Assembly: GCA_964386865.1 (NCBI GenBank)
Contig: CAYLUN010000003.1
Location: 62,001 to 126,000 of the forward strand
Source: CAYLUN01 sp964386865
Lineage (GTDB): Bacteria > Verrucomicrobiota > Kiritimatiellia > RFP12 > UBA1067
DNA length: 64,000 nt
Direction: 5' to 3'
In this document: piece by piece, positions 54,266-61,866 of the stretch
How positions within the stretch are numbered: position 1 is the stretch's first letter
Layout of the letters: every line of letters starts with the position of its first letter
Notes under the pieces: model-generated
Databases searched by the model: none
Told to the model about the DNA's origin: nothing
Seen by the model: only the letters and a program-made list of their open reading frames with translations
Program-made: the position numbers and the translations under genes

Positions 54266-57200
54266 ATGAACAGGATCATTCTCGCCTTCATCGTCGCCTT
54301 CTCGCTCATTGCTCACGCGGCCTCGCCGCCCGCAGGAGCTCCGGCGTGGACCGGGCTCTGGCGTTTCGACGGCAACCTGTCGGACGCGAGCGGTAACGGG
54401 CAGGACGCCTGCGCCGCGCTGCCCGCGTTCGCGCCCAGCGCCGAAGGCCAGGCGCTGCGGCTGTCCAACACGGCGGTTGAGATTCCGGACGCGCCGGGCC
54501 TGCGCCTCACGCGCGGCTTCCGCCTCGCCTGCCGCGTGCGCTTCGCCAGTCTTGCGGCCGGCAACGCGTGGGCGACCGTGGCCATGAAGGGCGAGTACGG
54601 CGAGGGCGAGTACATCCTGCGCGTCGATCCCGCCGCGGAGGGACGGCACTTCAGCTTCTTTGCGAACGCCGGAGGCTGGGAGCCTCGCGTGTCGTCGCGT
54701 ACGCCGGCCCAGGCAGGCGTGTGGTATCAGGTGGAGGCGGGCTGGGACGAGCAGGGCCTCTGGATGACGGTGAACGGCGACACCACGCGCGTCGCCCGCG
54801 GCGGCCAGCCGGCCGCAACCCGCGAGCCCCTGCGCCTCGGGGCCTTTGACGGCGAGCTCGACGACCTGCGGATCGCGAGCCCCGGCGGCTGCCGCACGGC
54901 CACGGCGTGCTGGCCGTTCGAAGGCGACCTGCGCGACGTGTCCGGCCACGGGCACGACTTCACGTCGCCGGGCCGCTCGTTTTCGCCGGTCGCCGGCGGG
55001 CAGGCGCTGCAGGCCGCAGCGGGCTCCCTCGCGTGTCCGAGCGCGCCGGACTTGCAGCTGGCGCCGGGCTTTCGCCTCGACTGCTCGGTGGTGTTCCACG
55101 AGGTGCCTGCGGGGATCACGACGATCGCGTCCAAGGAGGGCGAGTATCAGCTGCGGCTCGACCCGCAGGCGGAGGGCGGCAAACTCTCGTTTTTCGTGAA
55201 CCTCAACGGCTGGGAGCCGCGCGTGCGCTCCGAGCGCCGCGTCGAGCCGGGCACGTGGTGCCGCGTCAGCGCGCAGTGGGATGGGCTTGCCCTGACGCTC
55301 GATGTCAACGGCGAGCGGACCGAGGTTCCGCGCTCCGGGCTCGCGAAGCCCGGCAGCAGCCCCCTGACGCTCGGGCGCTTCAACGGGCTGCTTGACAACG
55401 TGCGCGTCGAGAACCCCAAGCCGGCAGTTGTGCGGCTACAGGACGTCGTGACAGAGAGCACGCTCCTGCGCGCGGGCCGCTCCGAGCGGCTGACCGGCGT
55501 GGTCCGCAACTTCGGCAACGCGGTCACCAGCTGCGTCGTCTCGCTGGGGCTGCCGCGGGGCGTTGTCTGCGAGACGCCCGCCGCGTTGGATCTGGGCGCG
55601 CTTCCGGCCGGCGGCGCGCGGCCCGTCGAGTGGTGCGTCCGCGCCGACGCGGCTGCCAGCGCGACGGCGACGTTCGCGCTCGCGACGCCGGGCGCCGCGC
55701 CCGCCCTGTCGCGCAAGGCGCTGGCCTTCTTGGCGGCGACCGACCCCGACTACTCCGCCCGCGCTTGGAATCCGCCGTGCCCGACGAACGGGCTGGCCGC
55801 GACCTACTACGTGGACGGCTTGCGCGGCGACAACGCTCGCGCAGGCACTTCGCCCGCGACGGCCTGGCGGGACTTCACGCCGGTCAACGGCCGCACGCTG
55901 GGCCCCGGAGAGCGCCTGCTCCTCCGGCGCGGCAGCGTGATCAACCAAGAGCTTCAGGTGTCCGCCCGCGGCACGGCGCAGGCGTGGGCCGAGATCGGCG
56001 CCTACGGCGAAGGGCCGCGGCCCGTCATCCGCCGCAACTGGGACATCGACGACCGGTGCGCGCTGATCAAAGACCCCGACTTCTTGCGCATCCGCAGCCT
56101 GGTCGTCTGCCACGCCGGCAAAGGCCTGATCGTGCACTACGCGGCGGGCGGCCACCGCGGGCTGCTCATCGAGGACTGCATCGCGCACCACATCGAAGGG
56201 CTCTACCGCCCGAACAGCCACGGCATTCCCGAGTGGCGCGGCCGCACCGGCGCGCCCGGCGACGGCATGAGCTCGGCCGGCTTCGCCGTCAGCGGCGCGC
56301 CCGCCGAGGAGCTTGTGCTGCGCGACTGCGAGATGTTCCAGTGCTCGTGGGGCTTCCGCTTCTCCGGCGACAACGTAACGGTCGACCGCGTATTCTGCCA
56401 CGACAACTACGCGCACAACACCTCGCCGCACCCGGCCCTCACCTCCATCCGCCGCTCGTACCTGCAGAACAGCATCTTCGACGCTTCCGGCTGGCACGCC
56501 CACGCCGGCACCATGGGCATCATGCTGGTGGATCAGGTCGGCCTCGTGATCCGCAACTGCCACTTCCTGAACCAGCCCGACTCCGGCTCGCACGACGAGG
56601 GCGGGATCGACTTCGAGGCCCGCGGCGAAGGGTGCCTCATCGACCGCTGCACCTTCCGCAACAACGCGGGCGCGGCGGTCGAGATGCTCGGCCTCAAGTC
56701 GCCGCAGGCGCGGAACGTCGAGATCGCCGGCTCGCGCTTCGACCGCAACAACGCGGCGCGCAAGCTGGGCCCCTCGGAGATCTTCATCTGGGGCAGCCGC
56801 GACCCGGAGGTCTGCTGCAGCACGGGCCTGATCCGCGACAACGGGTACGTGCTGAACCCCGGCGTGCTCTTCTTCACAAACCAAGCGCCCGCCACGACCC
56901 GCTGGGCGCTCAGCAACAACACGCAGTACGCCACGGCCAAGGCGCTCGACAAGGCCATGCGCCTTAACAACCCGCCGGCGGTCGACGCCGGGCCCGAGGT
57001 CTGGAGCGATCGCACGACCGTGCGGCTGGCGGGTGAGGTCGACGACGACGAGCGGCCCGCGCCCGGCGAGCTTGCGGTCGCGTGGGAGGTCTTGGAGGGC
57101 CCCTGCGCCGTCGCGTTCCGCAACCCCGCCAAGCCCGCGACGAAAGCCGACTTCTCGGCCCCGGGCGACTACCGGCTGCGGCTCAAGGCCGACGACGGCG

Positions 57201-57748
57201 AGCTGTGGCGCTGCGGCCACACCGCCGTCCACATTCTGCCCCCCGGCACCTCCGTGGCGCGCGCGTGGGCCTTCAGCCAGCCGCTGGACAAGGAGGGCTG
57301 GAGCGACTGGAACCTCGGCACGAAGGACGTGGAGTATCTGGGACAGACGTGGTCCTGCATCGCGCGGCCGGTCCGGCTCGTCGCGGGCGGCCACTACGTC
57401 GTCGCGCTTGAGAGCGCGTACGACGCGCACCTGCTCTCGCCCGACGCGCTCGGCGTGGACCTCGGCGCGAACGGCCTCGTCGCGCTCCGCTTCCAGAACC
57501 ACACGCCGGCCACGCGCATGCGCCTGCGCTTTACAACGAAGGGCGCGCCGGCGTGGGACGCCAAGCTCGGGCAGGCGTTCGCAGTGACCCCGAACGACAC
57601 CGTGGCGCGCCTCTACACGGTGGACATGCGCGGCGCGGACGGATGGAGCGGCACGCTGAAGCAGCTCCGGCTCGACATCGCCGACGGCGAGCCGCTCACC
57701 GGCACCTGCCGTATCGACTACATCTGGATCGGCCGGCAGCGGAAGTAG
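54266..57748 (+). CDS. Secreted protein with two LamG domains and a parallel beta-helix (polysaccharide-lyase-like)
   Basis: This is a 1160-residue protein from the ATG at 54266, with GAGG seven bases upstream; longer in-frame starts would cross the divergent promoter region. Signal peptide: MNRIILAFIVAFSLIAHAAS. Two LamG-like domains follow in tandem (about 25-205 and 210-390; compare GFRLACRVRFASL with GFRLDCSVVFHEV). A CARDB-like adhesive domain comes next (RSERLTGVVRNFGNAVTSCVVSLGLP). The right-handed beta-helix begins at ATYYVDGLRGDNARAGTSPATAW (about 510) and has coils such as RGLLIEDCIAHHIEGLYRPN and LVIRNCHFLNQPD. The C-terminus carries a PKD-like segment (PPAVDAGPEVWSDRTTVRLAG) and a last beta domain. 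It is probably a secreted polysaccharide-binding lyase or epimerase; catalytic residues cannot be assigned. Confidence 0.75.
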   Translation: MNRIILAFIVAFSLIAHAASPPAGAPAWTGLWRFDGNLSDASGNGQDACAALPAFAPSAEGQALRLSNTAVEIPDAPGLRLTRGFRLACRVRFASLAAGNAWATVAMKGEYGEGEYILRVDPAAEGRHFSFFANAGGWEPRVSSRTPAQAGVWYQVEAGWDEQGLWMTVNGDTTRVARGGQPAATREPLRLGAFDGELDDLRIASPGGCRTATACWPFEGDLRDVSGHGHDFTSPGRSFSPVAGGQALQAAAGSLACPSAPDLQLAPGFRLDCSVVFHEVPAGITTIASKEGEYQLRLDPQAEGGKLSFFVNLNGWEPRVRSERRVEPGTWCRVSAQWDGLALTLDVNGERTEVPRSGLAKPGSSPLTLGRFNGLLDNVRVENPKPAVVRLQDVVTESTLLRAGRSERLTGVVRNFGNAVTSCVVSLGLPRGVVCETPAALDLGALPAGGARPVEWCVRADAAASATATFALATPGAAPALSRKALAFLAATDPDYSARAWNPPCPTNGLAATYYVDGLRGDNARAGTSPATAWRDFTPVNGRTLGPGERLLLRRGSVINQELQVSARGTAQAWAEIGAYGEGPRPVIRRNWDIDDRCALIKDPDFLRIRSLVVCHAGKGLIVHYAAGGHRGLLIEDCIAHHIEGLYRPNSHGIPEWRGRTGAPGDGMSSAGFAVSGAPAEELVLRDCEMFQCSWGFRFSGDNVTVDRVFCHDNYAHNTSPHPALTSIRRSYLQNSIFDASGWHAHAGTMGIMLVDQVGLVIRNCHFLNQPDSGSHDEGGIDFEARGEGCLIDRCTFRNNAGAAVEMLGLKSPQARNVEIAGSRFDRNNAARKLGPSEIFIWGSRDPEVCCSTGLIRDNGYVLNPGVLFFTNQAPATTRWALSNNTQYATAKALDKAMRLNNPPAVDAGPEVWSDRTTVRLAGEVDDDERPAPGELAVAWEVLEGPCAVAFRNPAKPATKADFSAPGDYRLRLKADDGELWRCGHTAVHILPPGTSVARAWAFSQPLDKEGWSDWNLGTKDVEYLGQTWSCIARPVRLVAGGHYVVALESAYDAHLLSPDALGVDLGANGLVALRFQNHTPATRMRLRFTTKGAPAWDAKLGQAFAVTPNDTVARLYTVDMRGADGWSGTLKQLRLDIADGEPLTGTCRIDYIWIGRQRK

Positions 57749-58006
57749 GCGGCGCACATGAAGGCCAGCCCTGCTCCGGTACAGCGGGCGGCCCCGCACA
57801 CGGGGCGAAGCGCTGGCTGTCCGGCCTTCGGTTCGCCTCAGGCCATCATGAGAATCGCAGGATCTCGATGCCGCCGCTGTTGCGCGGCAAAAAGCGGTTT
57901 GATAGAGTGGCCACGCGATCAGGTTGTCTCGGCTCTGTTTCGCGGGCGGTTTTGCGAAATGCGGAGGAGCGGCGGGACGGCGCCTGATGCAGGGAGTTTG
58001 TGGATC
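57749..58006. other. Intergenic region with a short repeat fragment
   Basis: These 258 bases hold no credible gene. GGGCGGCCCCGCACACGGGG near 57787-57806 resembles the inner left part of the MITE-like element at 63472-63620 (GGGCGGCCCCACACACAGGG), but no inverted ends are visible around it. It may be a decayed copy. Confidence 0.4.
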
Positions 58007-58126
58007 ATGGCAGGCTGGACGCACATTTTAGACGCCATCGGCAACACGCCGCTCTTGAAGCTTGGCCGGATCGCGGATCTTCCGATTTACGCGAAGGCCG
58101 AATACCTCAACCCGGCGGCGAGCTGA
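58007..58126 (+). pseudogene. Truncated cysteine synthase (PLP-dependent beta family) N-terminus
   Basis: A 39-codon frame from the ATG at 58007, with AGGGAG upstream, reads ...HILDAIGNTPLLKLGRIADL then PIYAKAEYLNPAAS and stops. This is the recognisable start of CysK-type proteins (AIGNTPL..L, then IYAK.E..NP.GSVKDR). It ends just before the SVKDR segment that carries the PLP lysine. The rest of the gene is absent, and the phosphatase-like gene follows 33 bases later. It is read as a deletion or insertion scar; an assembly join is the alternative. Confidence 0.78.
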
Positions 58127-58159
58127 TCTAGCGGCAATCATACCTGTCGCTAACTACGC

Positions 58160-59458
58160 ATGAAAAAGCTGCTGGTCATACAGGTCGCGGGGCTGGGGCA
58201 CGCGTTCGCGGAGCGGAACGGCCTGCGGGAGGTCGGCGGGTGCCCGGTGCGCCCGCTTGAGCCGGTGTTCCCGGCGCTGACCTGCCCGGCGCAGGCGACG
58301 CTGCGGACTGGGCTGCCACCCTCCGGGCACGGCGTGTTGGCGAACGGCTTTCTCGATGCCACCTTGCGCAGGCCGTTTTTCTGGGAGCAGTCGTCCGCGC
58401 TGGTCGCCGGGCCGCGCGTGTGGGACGCGTTCCAGGCGCGTGGCGGGACGGTCGGGCTGATGTTCCTCCAGCAGAGCTTGGGCGAGAACGTGGATCAGTG
58501 GCTTTCGCCCGCGCCGATCCACACGCACGGCGGCGGGTTGATCATGGGTTGCCACGCCCGACCGGCCGACCTGTACGCGCGGCTCTCGAAGCGCGCCGGG
58601 GGCCCCTTTTCCCTGCACCGCTACTGGGGGCCACTGGCCTCGGTGAAGAGTTCGGACTGGATCGCCAGGGCCGTCGCCGGGTTGCTGTCCGAGCCGGATG
58701 CGCCGGATCTCTGTTTCGCGTATCTGCCGGGCCTCGACTACGATTTGCAGCGCGTAGGGCCTGACCATCCGAAGGCCGCCCAGGCGCTGGCGGCCGTTCG
58801 CCGCGAACTGGCTTTACTCTTTGCGGCGGCGCAGGCGAACGGCTACGAGGCGGTCGCATTCGGCGACTACGCGATCACGCCGGTCACGCGCGGCGCCGTC
58901 TTCCCCAACCGCGCGCTGCGTGAGGCGGGGCTGTTCGGCGTACGCGAGATCCGCGGCATGCGCTACCCGGACTTTCACCAGAGCGCCGCCTTCGCGCTGG
59001 TGGACCATCAGGTGGCGGTAGTGACCTGCTTCGACCCTGCCGCGCGGCCGCGCGTGGCGGAGGCGCTGCGCGGGCTCGACGGCGTGGCGCAGGTGCTGGA
59101 TCTGACGCGGGACGGGCTGAAGCCAGGCCTACAAACGGCTGCGGCTTGCCCAAGGGCGGGCGACCTGTTGCTGGTGGCGCAGCCGGGCGCGTGGTTCGCT
59201 TACCCGTGGTGGACGGAGCGGCGCGAGGCGCCCGACTACGCGACGCATGTGGACATCCACAACAAACCCGGCTATGATCCCTGCGAGCTGTTTTTCGGGC
59301 GCACGCCGTTCGGCGTCAGCGTCGACACGTCGAATGTGCGCGGCACGCACGGCCTCGCCGGGCCAGGCTGCGAGGCGGCGCTGGCGTCGACCCTGGCGCT
59401 CAGGTCAGGCTCGCTCGCCGGGCTCGCCTGCGAACTTCGCGACTGGCTGAACGCATGA
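58160..59458 (+). CDS. EboF-like alkaline phosphatase/phosphodiesterase superfamily protein
   Basis: This is a 432-residue cytoplasmic protein from the ATG at 58160. It resembles the nucleotide pyrophosphatase/phosphodiesterase fold: FPALTCPAQATLRTGLPPSGHGVLANGF carries candidate nucleophile Thr41, YLPGLDYDLQRVGPDHPKA is the central motif, and RGTHGLAGP lies near the C-terminus. Several metal ligands of the active family are changed: the first Asp is Ala10 (VIQVAGLG), the DH pair reads FGDYAITP, and the GH.. histidine reads Gln in DLQRVGP. Those same variants are what I remember from EboF proteins of the Ebo (eustigmatophyte/bacterial operon) cluster. The gene overlaps the EboD-like gene by 4 bases (ATGA), so the two are coupled. 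Confidence 0.75.
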   Translation: MKKLLVIQVAGLGHAFAERNGLREVGGCPVRPLEPVFPALTCPAQATLRTGLPPSGHGVLANGFLDATLRRPFFWEQSSALVAGPRVWDAFQARGGTVGLMFLQQSLGENVDQWLSPAPIHTHGGGLIMGCHARPADLYARLSKRAGGPFSLHRYWGPLASVKSSDWIARAVAGLLSEPDAPDLCFAYLPGLDYDLQRVGPDHPKAAQALAAVRRELALLFAAAQANGYEAVAFGDYAITPVTRGAVFPNRALREAGLFGVREIRGMRYPDFHQSAAFALVDHQVAVVTCFDPAARPRVAEALRGLDGVAQVLDLTRDGLKPGLQTAAACPRAGDLLLVAQPGAWFAYPWWTERREAPDYATHVDIHNKPGYDPCELFFGRTPFGVSVDTSNVRGTHGLAGPGCEAALASTLALRSGSLAGLACELRDWLNA

Positions 59459-60627
59459 AAACAATCCTCCAAAAATTCTCCGTTCCGTTCCGCTATCCGG
59501 TCTGCTTCACGCGGCACATCTTCGCGCCCGACAACCCCCTTCTGGCCTCCGTCCTGCGCCCTCCGTCCTCGGAGCCCGCCCGCGTGCTGGTCGTGGTGGA
59601 CGCGGGGCTAGCCGATGCGACCCCGGGCCTGCTTCGCCGGATCGAGCGCTTTTTCCGCCAGCACCGCGGCCGAGTGGCGCTGGTGCGCAAGCCGCTGGTC
59701 GTGCCCGGCGGCGAGAACGCCAAGAACGGCTGGGCCAGCGTGCGCGAGATCATGATCGCCGCCGGCGCCGAGCATCTGGATCGCCACAGCTACGTGGTCG
59801 CGGTCGGCGGCGGCAGCGTGCTCGACATGGCGGGCTTCGCGGCGGCGCTGATCCACCGCGGCCTGCGCTTCGTGCGCGTGCCGACCACGGTGCTCGCGCA
59901 AAACGACGCGGGCGTGGGCGTCAAGAACGGCATGAACGACGGCGGGGCCAAGAACTTCGCGGGCACGTTCGCGCCGCCCTTCGCGGTCATTAACGACTTC
60001 GAATTCCTGAAGACCCTGCCGCAGGGCGAGTGGATCGGCGGCGTGGCCGAGGCGTTCAAGGTGGCGATCATCAAGGACAAGCCTTTCTTTATCTATCTCT
60101 GCAAGAACGCCGCGGCGCTGCGGAACCGCGAGCAGGCCGTGATGGAGCGGGTCGTGCACAAGACCGCCGCGCTGCACCTGCGCCACATCGCGACGTCGGG
60201 CGATCCCTTTGAGACGGGCAGCGAGCGGCCGCTCGACTTTGGCCACTGGGCCGCGCACCGGCTGGAGCTGATGTCCAATTTTACGCTCGGGCACGGCCTG
60301 GCCGTGTCGGTCGGCATCGCGCTGGACAGCACGTACGCGCAGCTGAAGCGGCTCATCACGCCCGCCGAGCGCGACGCGATCGTGCGCGGCTTGGCGGCGT
60401 GTGGCCTGCCCGTGTGGTCGCCGCTCTTGGAGCGCGTGGGCGCGCATGGTGAGCCGGACGTGCTGGAGGGTATCGAACAGTTCCGCGAGCATCTGGGCGG
60501 GCGGCTGTGCGTGACGCTGCCCGCGCCGCTCGGCGCGAAGCGCGAAGTCCACCGCCTGGATCTCGCGGCGGTGAAGAAGGCGATCCGTTTGCTGCGTCAG
60601 ACCACCGCTGAAAAGTACGTTGATTAG
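59455..60627 (+). CDS. EboD-like 3-dehydroquinate-synthase family protein
   Basis: This is a 390-residue protein whose ATG overlaps the previous stop. It belongs to the dehydroquinate synthase/sugar phosphate cyclase superfamily: the NAD-binding signature VVAVGGGSVLDMAGFAAAL, the PTTVLAQNDAGVGVKNGMND loop, GGVAEAFKVAIIKD with its metal-binding Glu, and the zinc-ligand histidine regions RPLDFGHWAAHRLE and LGHGLAVSVG. The start MKTILQKFSVPFRYPVCFTRHIF is characteristic of EboD rather than AroB. The expected role is cyclisation of a sugar phosphate in the Ebo pathway, whose product is not established. EboA, EboB, EboC and EboE are not in view. The last eight residues (TTAEKYVD) and the stop codon come from an inserted repeat element. 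Confidence 0.82.
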   Translation: MKTILQKFSVPFRYPVCFTRHIFAPDNPLLASVLRPPSSEPARVLVVVDAGLADATPGLLRRIERFFRQHRGRVALVRKPLVVPGGENAKNGWASVREIMIAAGAEHLDRHSYVVAVGGGSVLDMAGFAAALIHRGLRFVRVPTTVLAQNDAGVGVKNGMNDGGAKNFAGTFAPPFAVINDFEFLKTLPQGEWIGGVAEAFKVAIIKDKPFFIYLCKNAAALRNREQAVMERVVHKTAALHLRHIATSGDPFETGSERPLDFGHWAAHRLELMSNFTLGHGLAVSVGIALDSTYAQLKRLITPAERDAIVRGLAACGLPVWSPLLERVGAHGEPDVLEGIEQFREHLGGRLCVTLPAPLGAKREVHRLDLAAVKKAIRLLRQTTAEKYVD

Positions 60628-60768
60628 AAGGTCTCTGCCCATCAACAGGCGGCCCGCACGGAGGCGGGCCTTCCACCGCGAGAATAGCCGTGAAGAAGCA
60701 CCTCGCGCTGGAGGGACGACCTCCGTGTCGGCCTTGCGATTCAGGCCAAATACTTTGCGGCGGTGGTA
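60600..60768. mobile_element. MITE-like element, copy 1 (169 bp), inserted at the 3' end of the EboD-like gene
   Basis: The ends are imperfect inverted repeats close to the consensus TACCACTGCCGAAAAGTA (60600-60617, and 60751-60768 in reverse). The element is flanked by a direct TCA at 60597-60599 and 60769-60771. The inside has a GGCCCGC/GCGGGCC hairpin at 60651-60670. It encodes no transposase. The TNA target duplication matches IS5-family (IS1031-type) transposition by family knowledge. Confidence 0.7.
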
Positions 60769-60820
60769 TCAGACGGCGCCACTGATGAGACTCGGCGGGG
60801 GGACAGACAAGGCGGCACGA

Positions 60821-60854
60821 CCCACTTTCACACTTCATGAAGTGTGGAAGTGGG
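60821..60854. repeat. 34-bp near-perfect palindrome
   Basis: The arms are symmetric around CA|TG at 60837/60838, with 16 of 17 pairs matching; the core is CACACTTCATGAAGTGTG. There is no loop, which suits a dimeric DNA-binding protein better than an RNA hairpin. CATGAAGTGTG recurs in the element upstream of the XylR-type regulator (11773-11783). It lies 105 bases before the promoter of the esterase gene. Confidence 0.75.
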
Positions 60855-60958
60855 CGAACGGGGACAATGACTCCGCCCGCGAGCCCGCGTTTCATTCGCT
60901 AGGCTGTCAACCGTCTTGAACCCAACCTGCGGCGGATGAAGACGGGTGTGCGGCCGGC

Positions 60959-60987
60959 TTGAGATACCTGCCGGAGGATGCTACAAT
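60959..60987 (+). promoter_or_regulatory. Sigma-70-type promoter of the SGNH esterase gene
   Basis: TTGAGA at 60959-60964 and TACAAT at 60982-60987 are spaced by exactly 17 bases and close to consensus. They predict a start site near 60994 and a leader of about 45 bases before the ATG at 61040. Confidence 0.55.
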
Positions 60988-61039
60988 TTACACATGACAC
61001 ACGCCTCTTGGGGCGTCCACCGAAACGACTGGCAGACCT

Positions 61040-61807
61040 ATGCGCAACACACACGCGTTCTTCTCGGCCGCCCTTGTCTTCTTCCTGGGCGCCTTCACGG
61101 CTCTCGCCGATCCTCCGACGGACCTTCAGCTCTTCCTGCTCATCGGGCAGTCCAACATGGCGGGGCGGGGCAAGGTGACGCCCGCCGACCAGCAGACCAA
61201 TCCGCGCATCTGGATGCTGGACCAGGCGTGCGCGTGGGTGCCTGCGAAGGATCCCGTACACTTCGACAAGCCCAAGATCGCGGGCGTGGGGCTCTGCTCC
61301 GAGTTTGCGCGCTGCGTCGCCGCGCAAGAGCCGTCGGCCAAGATCGGCCTTGTTCCGTGCGCGTTCGGCGGCACCTCGCTGGACCAGTGGAAGCCGGGTT
61401 CGGCCCTCTACACCAACGCGGTGGCGCGGATGCGGATAGCCCTCACGAACGGGCAGCTCAAAGGCATCCTGTGGCATCAGGGCGAGGCTGACAGTTCGGC
61501 GGCCAAGGTCGCGACCTACCCCGCGCGCTTCGCGGCGATGGTGGCGAAGTTGCGGCAGGATCTCGGCGCGGCGGACGCGCCGGTGATGGTGGGCGAGCTG
61601 GGCCATTTCAGGACGAACAATGCGACGTTCAACGCGATGATTCCGCAGGCCGCAGCGTCGGTGCCGCGTTGCGCAGCCGTGTCGGCCGAGGGGCTCAAGG
61701 ACGGCGGCGACGGCACGCATTTCGACGCCGACGCGCTGCGCGTGTTCGGCAAGCGGTACTACGAGGCGTATGAGAAGATCGCAGGAAAGGGTAACGCCCA
61801 ACGCTGA
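61040..61807 (+). CDS. Secreted SGNH carbohydrate esterase (sialate O-acetylesterase domain)
   Basis: This is a 255-residue protein from the ATG at 61040, with no clear Shine-Dalgarno. The signal peptide is MRNTHAFFSAALVFFLGAFTALA. SGNH block I is LFLLIGQSNMAGRG (Ser38). IGLVPCAFGGTSLDQW supplies the oxyanion Gly region, ILWHQGEADS the third block, and DGTHFDADALRVFG the Asp/His pair. The single-domain size fits PF03629 acetylxylan-esterase-type proteins. The expected reaction is removal of O-acetyl groups from plant- or algal-type polysaccharides. It would complement the larger esterase at 48232-50256. Its last codons overlap the left arm of an inverted repeat. Confidence 0.9.
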   Translation: MRNTHAFFSAALVFFLGAFTALADPPTDLQLFLLIGQSNMAGRGKVTPADQQTNPRIWMLDQACAWVPAKDPVHFDKPKIAGVGLCSEFARCVAAQEPSAKIGLVPCAFGGTSLDQWKPGSALYTNAVARMRIALTNGQLKGILWHQGEADSSAAKVATYPARFAAMVAKLRQDLGAADAPVMVGELGHFRTNNATFNAMIPQAAASVPRCAAVSAEGLKDGGDGTHFDADALRVFGKRYYEAYEKIAGKGNAQR

Positions 61808-61861
61808 ACGCTCAACTCAGAACGGAGATTCCGAATACGTGAGCGTTGGACGTTGAGCGTT
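61793..61861. repeat. Inverted repeat built from GAACGCTCAAC-like units
   Basis: Left arm 61793-61813 and right arm 61841-61861 pair at 17 of 21 positions around a 27-base loop. Each arm itself repeats an AACGC/GCGTT unit. It spans the esterase stop codon and ends just before the glycosyltransferase start. It could act as a terminator-like hairpin or be a dispersed repeat. Confidence 0.6.
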
Positions 61862-61866
61862 TCATC

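Larger units (their letters stand above)
60628..61039. other. 412-base intergenic region
   Basis: This stretch contains most of the MITE-like element, a 34-bp palindrome at 60821-60854 and a promoter at 60959-60987. Open frames across it look like chance readings of the repeat. No RNA gene was recognised. Confidence 0.6.

Noticed and set aside
55436..58024. An 862-codon minus-strand open frame antisense to the beta-helix protein gene
   Set aside because: Low-complexity Arg/Ala/Val composition, no motif, and the plus strand there encodes a coherent LamG/beta-helix protein.
60620..60919. A 99-codon plus-strand frame after the EboD-like gene
   Set aside because: It covers the repeat element and the 34-bp palindrome, has no ribosome-binding site and resembles nothing.
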